From: Algoriphagus sp. TR-M9
GTDB lineage: Bacteria > Bacteroidota > Bacteroidia > Cytophagales > Cyclobacteriaceae
DNA length: 64,000 nucleotides
NCBI RefSeq assembly: GCF_027594545.1
Contig: NZ_CP115160.1
Span: 1,621,001-1,685,000 of the forward strand
Reading direction: 5' to 3'
Positions 17,961 to 28,473 of this stretch are shown piece by piece. The notes beneath the pieces are model-generated. The model searched no databases. It was not told the DNA's origin and was given only the letters and a program-made list of their open reading frames with translations. The position numbers were made by a program, and so were the translations under genes. Numbering within the stretch: position 1 is the stretch's first letter; each line of letters begins with the position of its first letter.

Positions 17961-18656
17961 CTATTTCGAGACTGTACGCTGCTCGATTCTTTTTTCGTAA
18001 TTTTCGCCTTGGAAAATTCTTTGCACATAGATTCCCGGTGTATGGATTTCGTTGGGATCTAACTCACCCGCGGGGACCAGTTCTTCCACCTCAGCAATGC
18101 ATATTTTGCCCGCAGCGGCCATCATAGGATTGAAATTTCTGGCTGTTCCTTTGAAAATCAAATTCCCGGCAGTATCTCCTTTCCAGGCTTTAATGATGGA
18201 GAAATCTCCAACTATGGCTTTTTCCAGCAAATATGTTTTTCCGTCAAAATCCCGGTGCTCCTTGCCTTCAGCTACTTCTGTACCTACTCCGGCAGGGGTG
18301 AAAAAGGCAGGAATGCCAGCGCCACCCGCTCTTACCCGCTCGGCTAGTGTGCCTTGAGGGATCAGATCCACTTCTAATTCTCCACTGAGCAACTGCCTTT
18401 CAAACTCTGCATTTTCTCCTACATAACTGGAGATCATTTTTTTGACCATGTGTTTTTTCAGCAGCAGCCCTATGCCAAAATCATCTACTCCGGCATTGTT
18501 TGAAACTATGGTCAAGCCACTGATTTCTTTTTCTAAAAGTGCTGAAATGCAGTTTTCCGGTATACCCGTGAGGCCAAATCCTCCCATCAGCAGCAGGCAT
18601 TTGCTGGGAATGTCAGCTACAGCCTCTCGGGCATTTTTTACAGTTTTGTTGATCAT
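17961..18656 (-). CDS. scoA: 3-oxoacid CoA-transferase subunit A
   Basis: The 231-residue alpha subunit, with the glycine-rich [21 protein letters not shown] near the N-terminus and [19 protein letters not shown] in the middle, both typical of SCOT-type enzymes. It begins 11 bases after the end of ribF, so scoAB may be the tail of the ftsX-truB-ribF transcript even though the functions are unrelated. Confidence 0.93.
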   Translation of the reverse strand: MINKTVKNAREAVADIPSKCLLLMGGFGLTGIPENCISALLEKEISGLTIVSNNAGVDDFGIGLLLKKHMVKKMISSYVGENAEFERQLLSGELEVDLIPQGTLAERVRAGGAGIPAFFTPAGVGTEVAEGKEHRDFDGKTYLLEKAIVGDFSIIKAWKGDTAGNLIFKGTARNFNPMMAAAGKICIAEVEELVPAGELDPNEIHTPGIYVQRIFQGENYEKRIEQRTVSK

Positions 18657-18667
18657 ATATTTTGGGT

Positions 18668-19591
18668 TTATAGTAAGTTCTTTGCATTCCTCTGGTCTTT
18701 AAAAAGTTGCTTCTTCAATGCCTCCAGCCCGTCAAACTTTTGCTCGTCACGAAGAAAAGCCTTTAGGTAAACGGTGATTTGCTTGTCATAAAGATCTCCC
18801 TGAAAATCAAATAGATGTGCTTCTACAGTCTTTTTGGTGCCATCTACCGTGGGGCGATTGCCTATATTCAGCATGGCCTTATATAAGGAGCCATTGACTA
18901 AAGCCTCTACAGCATAAACGCCATCTTTTGGGATAAGTTTGTAATCATTGGGGATGTGGACATTAGCCGTAGGAAAGCCGATGGACCTCCCGATCTGCTG
19001 GCCTTTGATCACGATCCCGTTCAGCTCATAGGATCGTCCCAGGTAATCAATGGCAGTTGAGATATCCCCAGACTCAAGTGACTGCCTGATTTTGGTGCTG
19101 GAAACTCCAATATCCTGTACATCCTGTCTGGAAATTTCTTCCAGTTCAAAGCCAAATTCCTGATGGTTTGCCTGTAGGTATTCGAAACTTCCTTCCCTGT
19201 TTTTACCAAATCTATGATCATAGCCTATGACCAATTTTTTGGTTTGGATCTGATCTACGAGTATGGTCTGGATGAATTCCTTGGAACTGAGCTGGGAAAA
19301 TTCCTTCGTAAAAGGAATGGTCACCAGGTGATCAATCCCAAACTGTCTGAGTAATTTGGCTTTTTCTTCAAAAGTGCTGAGCAGGCGCAGGTTGTGCTCA
19401 TCAGGATAAAGTACCAGCCTGGGGTGTGGCCAAAAAGTAAGTAAAACGGTTTCGCCTTTAATCGTACGCGCAATCTCACGGATGCGGTGAAGGATTTTTT
19501 GGTGTCCCAAATGAACTCCATCAAAAGTGCCACTGGTGACTACCGGGTTGGAGATTTTGGGAAAATCACTTAGTCCTTCATAGATTTTCAT
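18668..19591 (-). CDS. ribF: Bifunctional riboflavin kinase / FAD synthetase
   Basis: A 307-residue enzyme that makes FMN and then FAD. The N-terminal FAD synthetase (nucleotidyltransferase) domain has [15 protein letters not shown] and later [13 protein letters not shown]; the C-terminal riboflavin kinase domain has [14 protein letters not shown] with the PTAN motif. The start overlaps the end of truB by 14 bases, so translation is probably coupled. The truB-ribF pairing is conserved in many bacteria. Confidence 0.96.
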   Translation of the reverse strand: MKIYEGLSDFPKISNPVVTSGTFDGVHLGHQKILHRIREIARTIKGETVLLTFWPHPRLVLYPDEHNLRLLSTFEEKAKLLRQFGIDHLVTIPFTKEFSQLSSKEFIQTILVDQIQTKKLVIGYDHRFGKNREGSFEYLQANHQEFGFELEEISRQDVQDIGVSSTKIRQSLESGDISTAIDYLGRSYELNGIVIKGQQIGRSIGFPTANVHIPNDYKLIPKDGVYAVEALVNGSLYKAMLNIGNRPTVDGTKKTVEAHLFDFQGDLYDKQITVYLKAFLRDEQKFDGLEALKKQLFKDQRNAKNLL

Positions 19592-20258
19592 GGGATCTGG
19601 CTTTGATTTCTTCTACTAAAGGAGCTAATTCTTTTGCATCTGAGAGTTTGAAATCTCCTATTCTCGTTCTGCAAAGTGAACTCATATAAGCACCCACGCC
19701 TAGTTTTTCACCCAAATCTCTTGCCAGGCTTCTGATGTAGGTACCCTTGGAGCAAACGATTCTGAATTCAATTTCCGGGTTTTCAAATCTAGTGATTTCG
19801 AAAACACTCACCTGTACCGGGCGAGGATCCATTTTTACTTCCTTTCCCTTTCTAGCTGATTCGTAGACCCTTTTACCATCTACCTTGATCGCTGAGTGCA
19901 TGGGAGGGATCTGCAGTATATCCCCGGTGAGTTCAGCTACAGCGGATTTTACCTGCTCCAAAGTCACAGCAGATGGATCTGCTACGGGTACTATGGGCTG
20001 TTCCAGGTCAAAAGAATCTGTGGTGTGGCCGATGACGAAAGTACCAGTGTATTCCTTTTCCTGGCCCATAAAGGAATCTATCTGCTTGGTCATTTTACCT
20101 GCGCAGACAATCAAGAGGCCGGTGGCCAAAGGATCCAATGTGCCAGCATGACCCACCTTTTTGATTTTTAAAGCATTCCTGACCTTTTTCACCACGTCAA
20201 AGGAGGTCCACTCCAGCGGTTTATTGATCAGAAATACTTCTCCGTATGGTGCTTGCAT
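19578..20258 (-). CDS. truB: tRNA pseudouridine(55) synthase TruB
   Basis: A 226-residue enzyme making pseudouridine 55 in the T-loop of tRNAs. The catalytic aspartate is in VGHAGTLDPLATGLLIV, and downstream are YTGTFVIGHTTDSFD, QIPPMHSAIKVDGKR and CSKGTYIRSLARDLG. Length fits the Bacteroidota form without a long PUA extension. One base separates it from uppP upstream. Confidence 0.96.
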   Translation of the reverse strand: MQAPYGEVFLINKPLEWTSFDVVKKVRNALKIKKVGHAGTLDPLATGLLIVCAGKMTKQIDSFMGQEKEYTGTFVIGHTTDSFDLEQPIVPVADPSAVTLEQVKSAVAELTGDILQIPPMHSAIKVDGKRVYESARKGKEVKMDPRPVQVSVFEITRFENPEIEFRIVCSKGTYIRSLARDLGEKLGVGAYMSSLCRTRIGDFKLSDAKELAPLVEEIKARSHENL

Positions 20259-20259
20259 G

Positions 20260-21054
20260 TTATAAATATAGTCCAGCTATGATTGCTATCACACCTACGA
20301 TCAGGCAGTAAATCGAAAAATAGCTGAGTTTACTTTTTTTCACGAGTTTAATCATCCAGGTACAGGCCACGATTCCTGACACAAAAGCAGCCAAAAACCC
20401 TGCCCCCAGATAGCCAAATCCCTCTGTTTGCATGGAAAGTTCACCTCCCAGAATGTCTTTGGCTATTTTGCCTAGGATCAAAGGAACTACCATCAAGAAG
20501 GAAAACCTAGCGGCTTTGCCTTTATCAATGCCCAGCAGTACAGAAGTGGAAATAGTGGCCCCTGACCGGGAAATACCCGGTAAAATAGCGATAGCCTGTG
20601 CTATTCCTATAATCAATGCCTGACCAAAAGACACAGGTTGATTGGTGAATTTGGCTTTGTCTGCCATGTAAAGTAGCACTGCCGTAAGGATAAGCATGCA
20701 GCCTACAAATATAATCTGGCCGCCAAATAAGGTTTCCAGTTCTTCCTCAAATACTAGTCCCACTATGGCAGCCGGAATCATCGATAAGGCGATTTTAGTG
20801 ACAAATTTGGTCTCCTCATTCCACTGGAATTTGAACAGTCCTGCTAGGATTTCCCCAATGTCTTTTCTGAATACGATGATGGTACTTAAGGCGGTGGCAA
20901 AATGAACCACCACGGTGAACATGAGCCCTTCGGCAGGCATTTTACTTTCTCCCAAAATGGCTTTCCCCAGCTCTAGATGTCCACTGGAAGATACGGGCAA
21001 AAACTCTGTTAATCCCTGAATGATTCCAAGGAAAATAGCATCTATTATTTCCAC
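20260..21054 (-). CDS. uppP: Undecaprenyl-diphosphatase UppP (BacA)
   Basis: A 264-residue inner membrane phosphatase recycling the lipid carrier of peptidoglycan synthesis. The two active-site motifs are GLTEFLPVSSSGHLELG near the N-terminus and LPGISRSGATIS around residue 160. Several hydrophobic helices span the length. It is two bases from the DUF3098 gene, within the ftsX operon. Confidence 0.96.
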   Translation of the reverse strand: MEIIDAIFLGIIQGLTEFLPVSSSGHLELGKAILGESKMPAEGLMFTVVVHFATALSTIIVFRKDIGEILAGLFKFQWNEETKFVTKIALSMIPAAIVGLVFEEELETLFGGQIIFVGCMLILTAVLLYMADKAKFTNQPVSFGQALIIGIAQAIAILPGISRSGATISTSVLLGIDKGKAARFSFLMVVPLILGKIAKDILGGELSMQTEGFGYLGAGFLAAFVSGIVACTWMIKLVKKSKLSYFSIYCLIVGVIAIIAGLYL

Positions 21055-21056
21055 TC

Positions 21057-21266
21057 TTAGTTACTTTCTGTTTTGGCAAAAATGGCGTAAAATTCAAAAA
21101 TAAACCCTGCCAAAGTCACTAGCGGCCCCACGGTCAATCCCAATACTCCATTGCCATGCGGCGCACTGTCCAAACCTATGATCACAAACCCGATGATGAT
21201 CAGGGCAATACCGATGAACATCAGCTTGTAGTTTTTTCGGGAAAAGGGGAATGATGATTTGCTCAT
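21057..21266 (-). CDS. DUF3098 small membrane protein
   Basis: A 69-residue protein with two hydrophobic segments (LMFIGIALIIIGFVIIGL and GLTVGPLVTLAGFIFEFYAIF) separated by a short loop. It is the DUF3098 family, kept between ftsX and uppP in Bacteroidota. Function unknown; its fixed place hints at a role in cell envelope assembly. Confidence 0.9.
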   Translation of the reverse strand: MSKSSFPFSRKNYKLMFIGIALIIIGFVIIGLDSAPHGNGVLGLTVGPLVTLAGFIFEFYAIFAKTESN

Positions 21267-21268
21267 AA

Positions 21269-22159
21269 TTAATAAAGTTCGTCCAGAGACATGTTAAGGT
21301 ACTTGTTAACGGCACGCAAGGTACTCAATACTGATAGAATTCCCCCAAAAACCATCAACACTGCGAAAAGCAGGTAAAGTAACTGGGAGTTTTGAAGCAT
21401 AGCAAAGCCTTCGATATTTGCCTGAGTGTAGTTGACCAGCACAAAGAGAATCACAGAGGCAAATGCACCGGCCATCAAGCCAAAAAGAAATGCCCTGCTG
21501 AGAAATGGCTTACGGATGAATCCGCGGGTGGCTCCGACTAGCTGCATTGACCGGATCAGGAATCTTTGGGAAAAGAGTGCCAGACGTATGGTATTATTGA
21601 TCAGCATGACCACCGTAATGATGAGTATGAGGATAAATCCACCCAAGACTATACTGACTTTCAATAGGTTTTTGTTGATGGAGTCCACGAGGTCAGTCAT
21701 ATAGGAAACTTCAAATACACCGGGAATAGCCTCTAGCTCTGCGGCAATAGCCTCCAGCTGCTCAGTGGTCTGAAATTCTTCAGCAATGCTGATCACGAAG
21801 CTATCACGCAGGGGATTGTCTTCCAGAAATTCAGTGAAATCCTCTCCGGTACTTTCTATAAAAGTGGCCGCAGCCTCCTCATCGGATATAAATTTCACCC
21901 CCAGACTGTCTTCTTTTCGCAAGATAAAGGAGCGCTGAGTCAGATTATCCTGAATGCTATTGAGGTCAGCTTCTTCAAGGTTTTTCTCCAAAAACACCTG
22001 CACTTCAATGTTCTCTCTGATCATGCTGGTCAGTGTTTTTGCTTGGATCAGAATGACTCCAAACAAGCCAACAATAAAAAGTGATAGGGTGGTGGAGAAT
22101 AAAACACTTCCAAATTTGAAATGGCCTAGTATTTTTTTCTTGCGTGGATAGTTCGCCAT
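21269..22159 (-). CDS. ftsX: Cell division protein FtsX
   Basis: A 296-residue integral membrane protein with the FtsX layout: an N-terminal helix (residues ~20-42), a periplasmic domain beginning NIEVQVFLEKNLEEADL, and three C-terminal helices (VSIVLGGFILILIITVVML, FGLMAGAFASVILFVLV, YLLFAVLMVFGGILSVLST). FtsEX couples ATP use to activation of septal peptidoglycan hydrolases. ftsE is not next to it here. It is the first gene of the block ftsX-DUF3098-uppP-truB-ribF. Confidence 0.94.
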   Translation of the reverse strand: MANYPRKKKILGHFKFGSVLFSTTLSLFIVGLFGVILIQAKTLTSMIRENIEVQVFLEKNLEEADLNSIQDNLTQRSFILRKEDSLGVKFISDEEAAATFIESTGEDFTEFLEDNPLRDSFVISIAEEFQTTEQLEAIAAELEAIPGVFEVSYMTDLVDSINKNLLKVSIVLGGFILILIITVVMLINNTIRLALFSQRFLIRSMQLVGATRGFIRKPFLSRAFLFGLMAGAFASVILFVLVNYTQANIEGFAMLQNSQLLYLLFAVLMVFGGILSVLSTLRAVNKYLNMSLDELY

Positions 22160-22217
22160 AGATTATGAATTCTTGTCAAAAGTAAGCTTCCCCAATGATT
22201 TTGCCAATCTATTCCTG

Positions 22218-22865
22218 CTAAAGGATTTGAATGACTTTTTTTCCACTGATCCCGAAAATTCTATCATCTCCGCTGGCTTTGACCATGGCCAATCCGGTAA
22301 AATGCCCAAATGCCGGTAAAATCAGCTGGCGTTTTTTGTAGTAAAAGCAGGCTAAAAACAGGTTTTGCTTGGCTTTTCCTCGGATCCTAAAGCCCGGATG
22401 AATATGGCCGCAGATGTTGAGCTTTTCTTCAGGGACTTGCTCCAAAGGTTCATGGGAAAGCAGTAGCTCATGAATCAACAGGGGCTTGTCATGAATCTGA
22501 AAAATAGATTGCCGGTAAAATGAGTGAGGCAAAATATCATGATTTCCTTTGATCAGATGAAAGGTGGTCTGGGGAAACCGCTCCAGGAAGTCATTTAACT
22601 TCTGCCATTGATCGTTCCAGTCACTGTGAAATAAATCCCCCAAAATGTAGAAATCCACGGGTTGAAAAGTAGTGATCAGTTTTTCTAGCTGTAAAAGATC
22701 CTGGTCATGGATGGGCTCCGGGATGGGGATTCCCGACTTTCTGAAATGCGCGGCTTTCCCGAAATGCACGTCTGCAATGAACATAGCGCCTAATTCTGCA
22801 CACCAAAGGGCTTTTTCGGCTAAAAAAGTAAGCTGCAGACCGGCGAATGAAATCGAACTTTGCAT
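22218..22865 (-). CDS. pdeM: Ligase-associated DNA damage response endonuclease PdeM
   Basis: A 215-residue metallophosphoesterase. Metal-binding motifs are visible in order: FIADVHFGKAAHFRKSG, ILGDLFHSDWNDQW, LIKGNHDILPH and ICGHIHPGFRI. The opening LTFLAEKALWCAEL and the closing strands match PdeM, normally found beside an Lhr-type helicase, an exonuclease and an ATP-dependent DNA ligase. None of those is in this window. It precedes ftsX by 58 bases. Confidence 0.88.
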   Translation of the reverse strand: MQSSISFAGLQLTFLAEKALWCAELGAMFIADVHFGKAAHFRKSGIPIPEPIHDQDLLQLEKLITTFQPVDFYILGDLFHSDWNDQWQKLNDFLERFPQTTFHLIKGNHDILPHSFYRQSIFQIHDKPLLIHELLLSHEPLEQVPEEKLNICGHIHPGFRIRGKAKQNLFLACFYYKKRQLILPAFGHFTGLAMVKASGDDRIFGISGKKVIQIL

Positions 22866-22944
22866 TGAGTTTGGTATGATTTTAACCCCATTATTTATAA
22901 ATTCAAATCTAGCCCATTTCTAAGTTTTACTAACCTAAATTTTT

Positions 22945-23388
22945 ATGAAAACTTGTCAATTTGCTTCCATTTACCTTTTGGTTTTGCTTTTTCACACCCA
23001 GTTGGCTACCGCGCAGTCGAAGTCAAAAATCTATGGAGCTTGGTATAATACCGAAGAGACCGCCCAGATAGAAATCATGGAAAGTAAAGGAACATTACTG
23101 GGCAAAATAGTATGGCTGAAGAATGAAGATCCTGAGCAGGAAGTCTTTTTGGACGTAGTCAACCGGGATTCCAGCTTGAGAGATCGCCCGCTGATGGGGT
23201 TGACTATTTTAGAAGGGCTGAGCTATCACAAAGGAGTTTGGAAAGGTGGCAAGATCTACGATCCGGAGTCTGGCCTGACTTATAGCTGTGAGCTGCAGCT
23301 GATGAAAAAAGATCTCTTGGAGGTCAGAGGTTTTTTAGGAGATAGTTGGGTTAAAAAAACCGTGGAATGGCATAAGGTGAAGGATTAA
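22945..23388 (+). CDS. DUF2147 exported protein
   Basis: This 147-residue protein has a signal peptide (MKTCQFASIYLLVLLFHTQLATAQ) and a DUF2147 domain: IYGAWYNTEETAQIEIMESKGTLLGKIVWL, DRPLMGLTILEGLSYHKGVWKGGKIYDPESGLTYSCELQL and a C-terminal RGFLGDSWVKKTVEW. The family is a small beta-barrel of unknown function, widespread in Gram-negative periplasms. It is transcribed away from pdeM. Confidence 0.9.
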   Translation: MKTCQFASIYLLVLLFHTQLATAQSKSKIYGAWYNTEETAQIEIMESKGTLLGKIVWLKNEDPEQEVFLDVVNRDSSLRDRPLMGLTILEGLSYHKGVWKGGKIYDPESGLTYSCELQLMKKDLLEVRGFLGDSWVKKTVEWHKVKD

Positions 23389-23572
23389 ACCCGCATTTCT
23401 TCCCGTACATTTTGGTTTGGGGTAACCTGTCTATCTACTGTCTTAGCCATCATGTTGATTGTAGATTGGTAATTCTGATTAACCGCCTATCCCTTTTCAT
23501 ATAAGGGTAACATTGTATTCATGCTTAGAATAAGCAGGGAAGCTAATATTGTTCAAAATATCAGTCATATAG

Positions 23573-24970
23573 ATGAAAAAGGAACTAATACAAGAGCCTG
23601 AGGGCAGAAGGTCATTTCTTAAAAACTCATTGATGGTGAGTTTAGGTTTTATGGGGTTAAAATACTTTAGCGGTGCCCCTGTGTTTGCTGGAAGTCTCCC
23701 TGAATTGTATGAAAAATACGGGCCATTACTTGATGATCCAAAAGGGATTTTCAACCTTCCAAAAGGTTTTAGTTATAAAATCATATCCCAGGCTGGAGAA
23801 GCGATGGATGATGGTTTTTTGTCCCCAGGTAGAAATGATGCTATGGCTGCTTTTAAAGGGGAAGATGGGAAAGTGATCGTGATCAGAAACCACGAGATTT
23901 CTTCTGATGATTTAGAAAATGGTCCTTTTGGTAAAGATAATTCCAAACTTCAACAACTTGCTAGTTCAGATATTTACGATAGAGGTTATAGTAAAAACCC
24001 AAGTTTAGGGGGGACGACTACCTTCTTGTTCAATGAGGACACGCAGGAAATAGAGTATCAATACCTTTCGCTGGCCGGAACTATACGGAATTGTGCCGGA
24101 GGACCTACCCCCTGGAACTCCTGGCTCACTTGTGAAGAAACTTTTGAAAGTAAACTCGATGGAGTGAATGAACATAATCATGGATATGTCTTCGAGGTGC
24201 CGGCCACCGAAACTGCAAGTCTCGCTAAACCAGTGGCACTAAAAGCCATGGGTAGGTTTAACCATGAGGCGGTAGCGGTAGATCCGGACAGTGGTTTTAT
24301 TTACCTTTCAGAAGATCGTGGAGATGGTCTTATTTATAGATTTATTCCAAAGGAGCCAGGCAATCTTACGGCAGGGGGCAAGCTTCAAGCACTCAGTTTA
24401 AAGGAGGCACCACGATTTGATACACGAAATTGGGATTCTCAGAAAATCCAGTTAGGAGACCGTCATGAAGTTCAATGGATAGATTTAGAAGACACAGATC
24501 CCGAGGAAGATGATTTGAGAATAAGAGGGTTTAATCTGGGCGCTGCTCGTTTTGCGAGAGGTGAAGGCATGTGGTATGGAAACAACGAAGTGTATTTTGC
24601 CTGCACAAATGGAGGGAAAGCCAAGCAAGGTCAGGTCTTTAGGTACATCGCCTCGCAGGAAGAAAAAAAGGGAAATGAAGATGCAGGAGGATATTTAGAG
24701 CTATTTGCTGAGCCGAATGACAAGGAAATTCTGAGAGCATGTGATAATCTGACAGTGGCCCCATGGGGAGATTTGATCCTTTGCGAAGATAATAGTCGTC
24801 CTAGATTGATCGGGATAACCCCAGAGGGCAAAATTTATCACTTAGGATTAAATGTGGGGTATAAATCCGAATTGACCGGAGCTTGTTTTTCTCCAAGTGG
24901 AAAGACCCTTTTCGTGAACATCCAGCATGCTGGACTCACCTTGGCTATCACAGGCCCATGGCATGGATAG
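23573..24970 (+). CDS. PhoX-like DUF839 protein with Tat signal
   Basis: A 465-residue protein with a twin-arginine signal (R12-R13 in GRRSFLKNS), so it is probably exported folded. The mature part is a beta-propeller of the DUF839/PhoX type: GFSYKIISQAGEAMDDGFLSPGRNDAMAAF, VIRNHEISSDD, GTIRNCAGGPTPWNSWLTCEETFE, GRFNHEAVAVDP, SEDRGDGLIYRFIP and CEDNSRPRL. The acidic and arginine residues resemble the Ca/Fe active site of PhoX alkaline phosphatases. It is shorter than classical PhoX, so phosphatase activity is likely but unproved. Confidence 0.85.
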   Translation: MKKELIQEPEGRRSFLKNSLMVSLGFMGLKYFSGAPVFAGSLPELYEKYGPLLDDPKGIFNLPKGFSYKIISQAGEAMDDGFLSPGRNDAMAAFKGEDGKVIVIRNHEISSDDLENGPFGKDNSKLQQLASSDIYDRGYSKNPSLGGTTTFLFNEDTQEIEYQYLSLAGTIRNCAGGPTPWNSWLTCEETFESKLDGVNEHNHGYVFEVPATETASLAKPVALKAMGRFNHEAVAVDPDSGFIYLSEDRGDGLIYRFIPKEPGNLTAGGKLQALSLKEAPRFDTRNWDSQKIQLGDRHEVQWIDLEDTDPEEDDLRIRGFNLGAARFARGEGMWYGNNEVYFACTNGGKAKQGQVFRYIASQEEKKGNEDAGGYLELFAEPNDKEILRACDNLTVAPWGDLILCEDNSRPRLIGITPEGKIYHLGLNVGYKSELTGACFSPSGKTLFVNIQHAGLTLAITGPWHG

Positions 24971-25048
24971 TTACATAAATGCTAAAGCTTGTTTTAATAT
25001 AGCTAATGTTTAGATCTTGATAATTAGTCAGTTATCATAAAAAAAATT

Positions 25049-25070
25049 AAGGCCGGTTTAAACCGGCCTT
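25049..25070. terminator. Intrinsic terminator between the PhoX-like gene and metX
   Basis: The perfect palindrome AAGGCCGGTTTAAACCGGCCTT lies between convergent genes. On the minus strand it is followed by an eight-T run, so it clearly serves metX; it may also stop plus-strand transcripts. Confidence 0.85.
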
Positions 25071-25093
25071 GATGGTTTGATAGAGACTAGGTT

Positions 25094-26149
25094 TTAATCC
25101 CCACTGTTTAGATAAAATGACTTGAGTATGTAAGCCAGCTGCTCAAACTCTATCAAAAACGCATCATGTCCCGCAGTGGAGCTGATCTCTTTGTAGATAC
25201 CTTTTTTTGCAAATTGGCTGATATGCTGGGCTTCTTCCGGCAAAAATAGCAGGTCTTTATCCACACCGATGGACAGCACCCGAGCTTCGATCTGCTGCAA
25301 TGCTGCTTCCACACTTTCTCTATTTCTACCTAGATCATGGGAATCCATGGTTTTACTCAAGGTCCAATACGACAAGGCATTAAATCGCTTGGCAAGTTTT
25401 TGTCCTTGGTACCTCAAGTAGGAGGAAGCTCTGAAATCATCCAGTTTGCCCGTGCCATCAGCTTGTTTGCGATCTAGGTCTGTAGGATGCCTATAAGTCA
25501 GCATGGCGATGGCTCTGGCCGTTTCCAGACCTTTTTGCCCTGCTAGCTCATGACACTCACCCCAAGAACAGTCCGACTCAATCGCCATTCGTTGCGTTTC
25601 GTTGAAACCTATGACCCAAGGGGAAGTTTTGGCCGTGGACGCTAGGATGATCGCATTTTGAAGGCTCTTTCCCAAAATATACGCCCACTCCAGTGCCACT
25701 TGCCCGCCTAGAGATCCCCCAATTAACGTATGGATGTGTTCTAGTCCTAAATGAACCCGAAGTCGCTCCAGTCCTGCTGCCAAGTCCCTACTGGTCATCT
25801 GAGGGAAATCATAGTAATAGGGCTCCCCAGTCTCTGGGTTTTCACTGAAAGGCTGCGTGGAGCCATAGCAAGAGCCCAGAAGGTTGGCGCAAATAATAAA
25901 ATGATCAGCAGGATCGTAAAACTTATCTTCTCCGATCAGTCCACTCCACCATTCAGAAGCATTAGCATCCCCGGTGAGGGCATGTATCACCCAGATCACA
26001 TTGGATTTCTCAGCATTTAACTGGCCGTATGTAGTATAGGCCAAGTCGAATTCCTGGAGGATTTCTCCGGACTCCAAGGTTAGTGGGCTACTTGAATGGA
26101 AAGAATTTTGGGACATGGTAATCGAAGCGTACTGACTTTTAAGGTTCAT
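25094..26149 (-). CDS. metX: Homoserine O-acetyltransferase
   Basis: A 351-residue alpha/beta-hydrolase-fold enzyme that acetylates homoserine. The nucleophile Ser is in LIGGSLGGQVALEWA; the oxyanion region is WVIHALTGDANASEWW; the Asp and His of the triad lie in SIGVDKDLLFLPE and AGHDAFLIE. The first 11 residues may not be used, because M12 (MSQNSFHSS) is another possible start. It follows metY by 8 bases under the same riboswitch. Confidence 0.94.
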   Translation of the reverse strand: MNLKSQYASITMSQNSFHSSSPLTLESGEILQEFDLAYTTYGQLNAEKSNVIWVIHALTGDANASEWWSGLIGEDKFYDPADHFIICANLLGSCYGSTQPFSENPETGEPYYYDFPQMTSRDLAAGLERLRVHLGLEHIHTLIGGSLGGQVALEWAYILGKSLQNAIILASTAKTSPWVIGFNETQRMAIESDCSWGECHELAGQKGLETARAIAMLTYRHPTDLDRKQADGTGKLDDFRASSYLRYQGQKLAKRFNALSYWTLSKTMDSHDLGRNRESVEAALQQIEARVLSIGVDKDLLFLPEEAQHISQFAKKGIYKEISSTAGHDAFLIEFEQLAYILKSFYLNSGD

Positions 26150-26157
26150 TAGTTGAA

Positions 26158-27483
<1,326 letters not shown>

Positions 27484-27635
27484 TTAAAAATGAGGATATT
27501 AAAAAGCCCATCTCGAAGCGTTCCGAAATAGGCATAGCAATTCAGGGTAAGTAAATACCGTGTGTGAAACTTTGGTTGGATTTAGACTAATGAGTAGAGA
27601 AGATGGTCCTGTGTGCATTACATATGAACTTATAG

Positions 27636-27740
27636 ACCCAAAAGAAAATACTTCTTTTGGCAGGAATTGGCACCTTGGACTTTCCAGGTTGCCAGAGGGT
27701 CATAGAGCCTGTCTCTCGCCTCTTCTATATAAATCCGAGC
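27636..27740 (-). promoter_or_regulatory. SAM-I (S-box) riboswitch upstream of metY-metX
   Basis: Read on the minus strand, the leader contains AGAAGAGGCGAGAGACAGG, then CTCTATGACCCTCTGGCAACC, AAGGTGCCAATTCCTGCC: the conserved P2/J blocks, the GGCAACC of P3 and the AAGGTGCnAATTCC of P4. Directly after it CCAAAAGAA-GTATT-TTCTTTTGG forms a hairpin, a candidate expression platform. It begins about 275 and ends about 170 bases before the metY start. Confidence 0.9.
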
Positions 27741-27773
27741 ACTAAAAGTGAAAGGATACTGCAAATAAAGAAA

Positions 27774-27810
27774 CAGGGAATTGAAAATCAAAATGATTTT
27801 CAATTCCCTG
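27774..27810 (-). terminator. Intrinsic terminator after the carbonic anhydrase gene
   Basis: A perfect 16-bp inverted repeat (CAGGGAATTGAAAATC at 27774-27789 with its complement at 27795-27810) with loop AAAAT follows the stop by 18 bases. On the minus strand it is followed by TTTCTTTAT. Confidence 0.85.
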
Positions 27811-27828
27811 GTACAGAAAACTGAATTT

Positions 27829-28473
27829 TTATGCTAATTCATCTTCATTGTACCGGAAAATTGGATTGATGTTGTTGAAATCAGGTTCAATGTTAAGTAG
27901 TTCATTTACCAAGCCATTATCAAGTCCATAAGCCCAGCCGTGAATGATCGGAGCTTTTCGTTTCTTCCAGGCTTTTTGAATAATTGAGGTTTTGATCAGA
28001 TCCTGACATTGTTCCATCACGTTGATTTCTACCAGCTTGTTGACCTTTTTTTCGTGACTGTCTTGAGCATCTACTTCATCTTTATGATTGTTGTAAACTT
28101 CTTTGATGTTTCTTAGCCATTTATTGATCAAGCCCAGGTTTTTGTTTCCTAAAGCTGCATCTACTCCGCCACATCCATAATGTCCGCATACAATGACATG
28201 CTCTACTTCTAGCACTTCTACGGCATATTGGAGTACGCTGAGCATGTTCAGGTCAGTGTGCACCACCATATTGGCGATATTTCTGTGTACAAAAATTTCT
28301 CCGGGGTCAGTACCTGTAATCTGATTGGCAGGTACTCTACTATCCGAGCAGCCTATCCAAAGGAATTTTGGCTTTTGCTGTTTGGCTAATCTGCTGAAAA
28401 AATTCTCATCAGTTTCATTTTGTTCTTTTGACCATGCTTTGTTCTGCAGGATTAGTTTTTCGTATGGGTTCAT
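27829..28473 (-). CDS. Beta-class carbonic anhydrase
   Basis: A 214-residue zinc enzyme interconverting CO2 and bicarbonate. Zinc ligands are in WIGCSDSRVPA (Cys, Asp/Arg dyad) and VCGHYGCGGV (His, Cys). The start overlaps the stop of the SulP gene by four bases (ATGA type), so the two are translationally coupled, which fits hydration of CO2 coupled to bicarbonate transport. Confidence 0.95.
   Translation of the reverse strand: MNPYEKLILQNKAWSKEQNETDENFFSRLAKQQKPKFLWIGCSDSRVPANQITGTDPGEIFVHRNIANMVVHTDLNMLSVLQYAVEVLEVEHVIVCGHYGCGGVDAALGNKNLGLINKWLRNIKEVYNNHKDEVDAQDSHEKKVNKLVEINVMEQCQDLIKTSIIQKAWKKRKAPIIHGWAYGLDNGLVNELLNIEPDFNNINPIFRYNEDELA

Noticed and set aside
27560..27745. 61-codon open frame on the plus strand
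   Set aside because: It lies across the SAM-I riboswitch of the opposite strand, and its residues have no family likeness; the conserved nucleotides explain the open frame.
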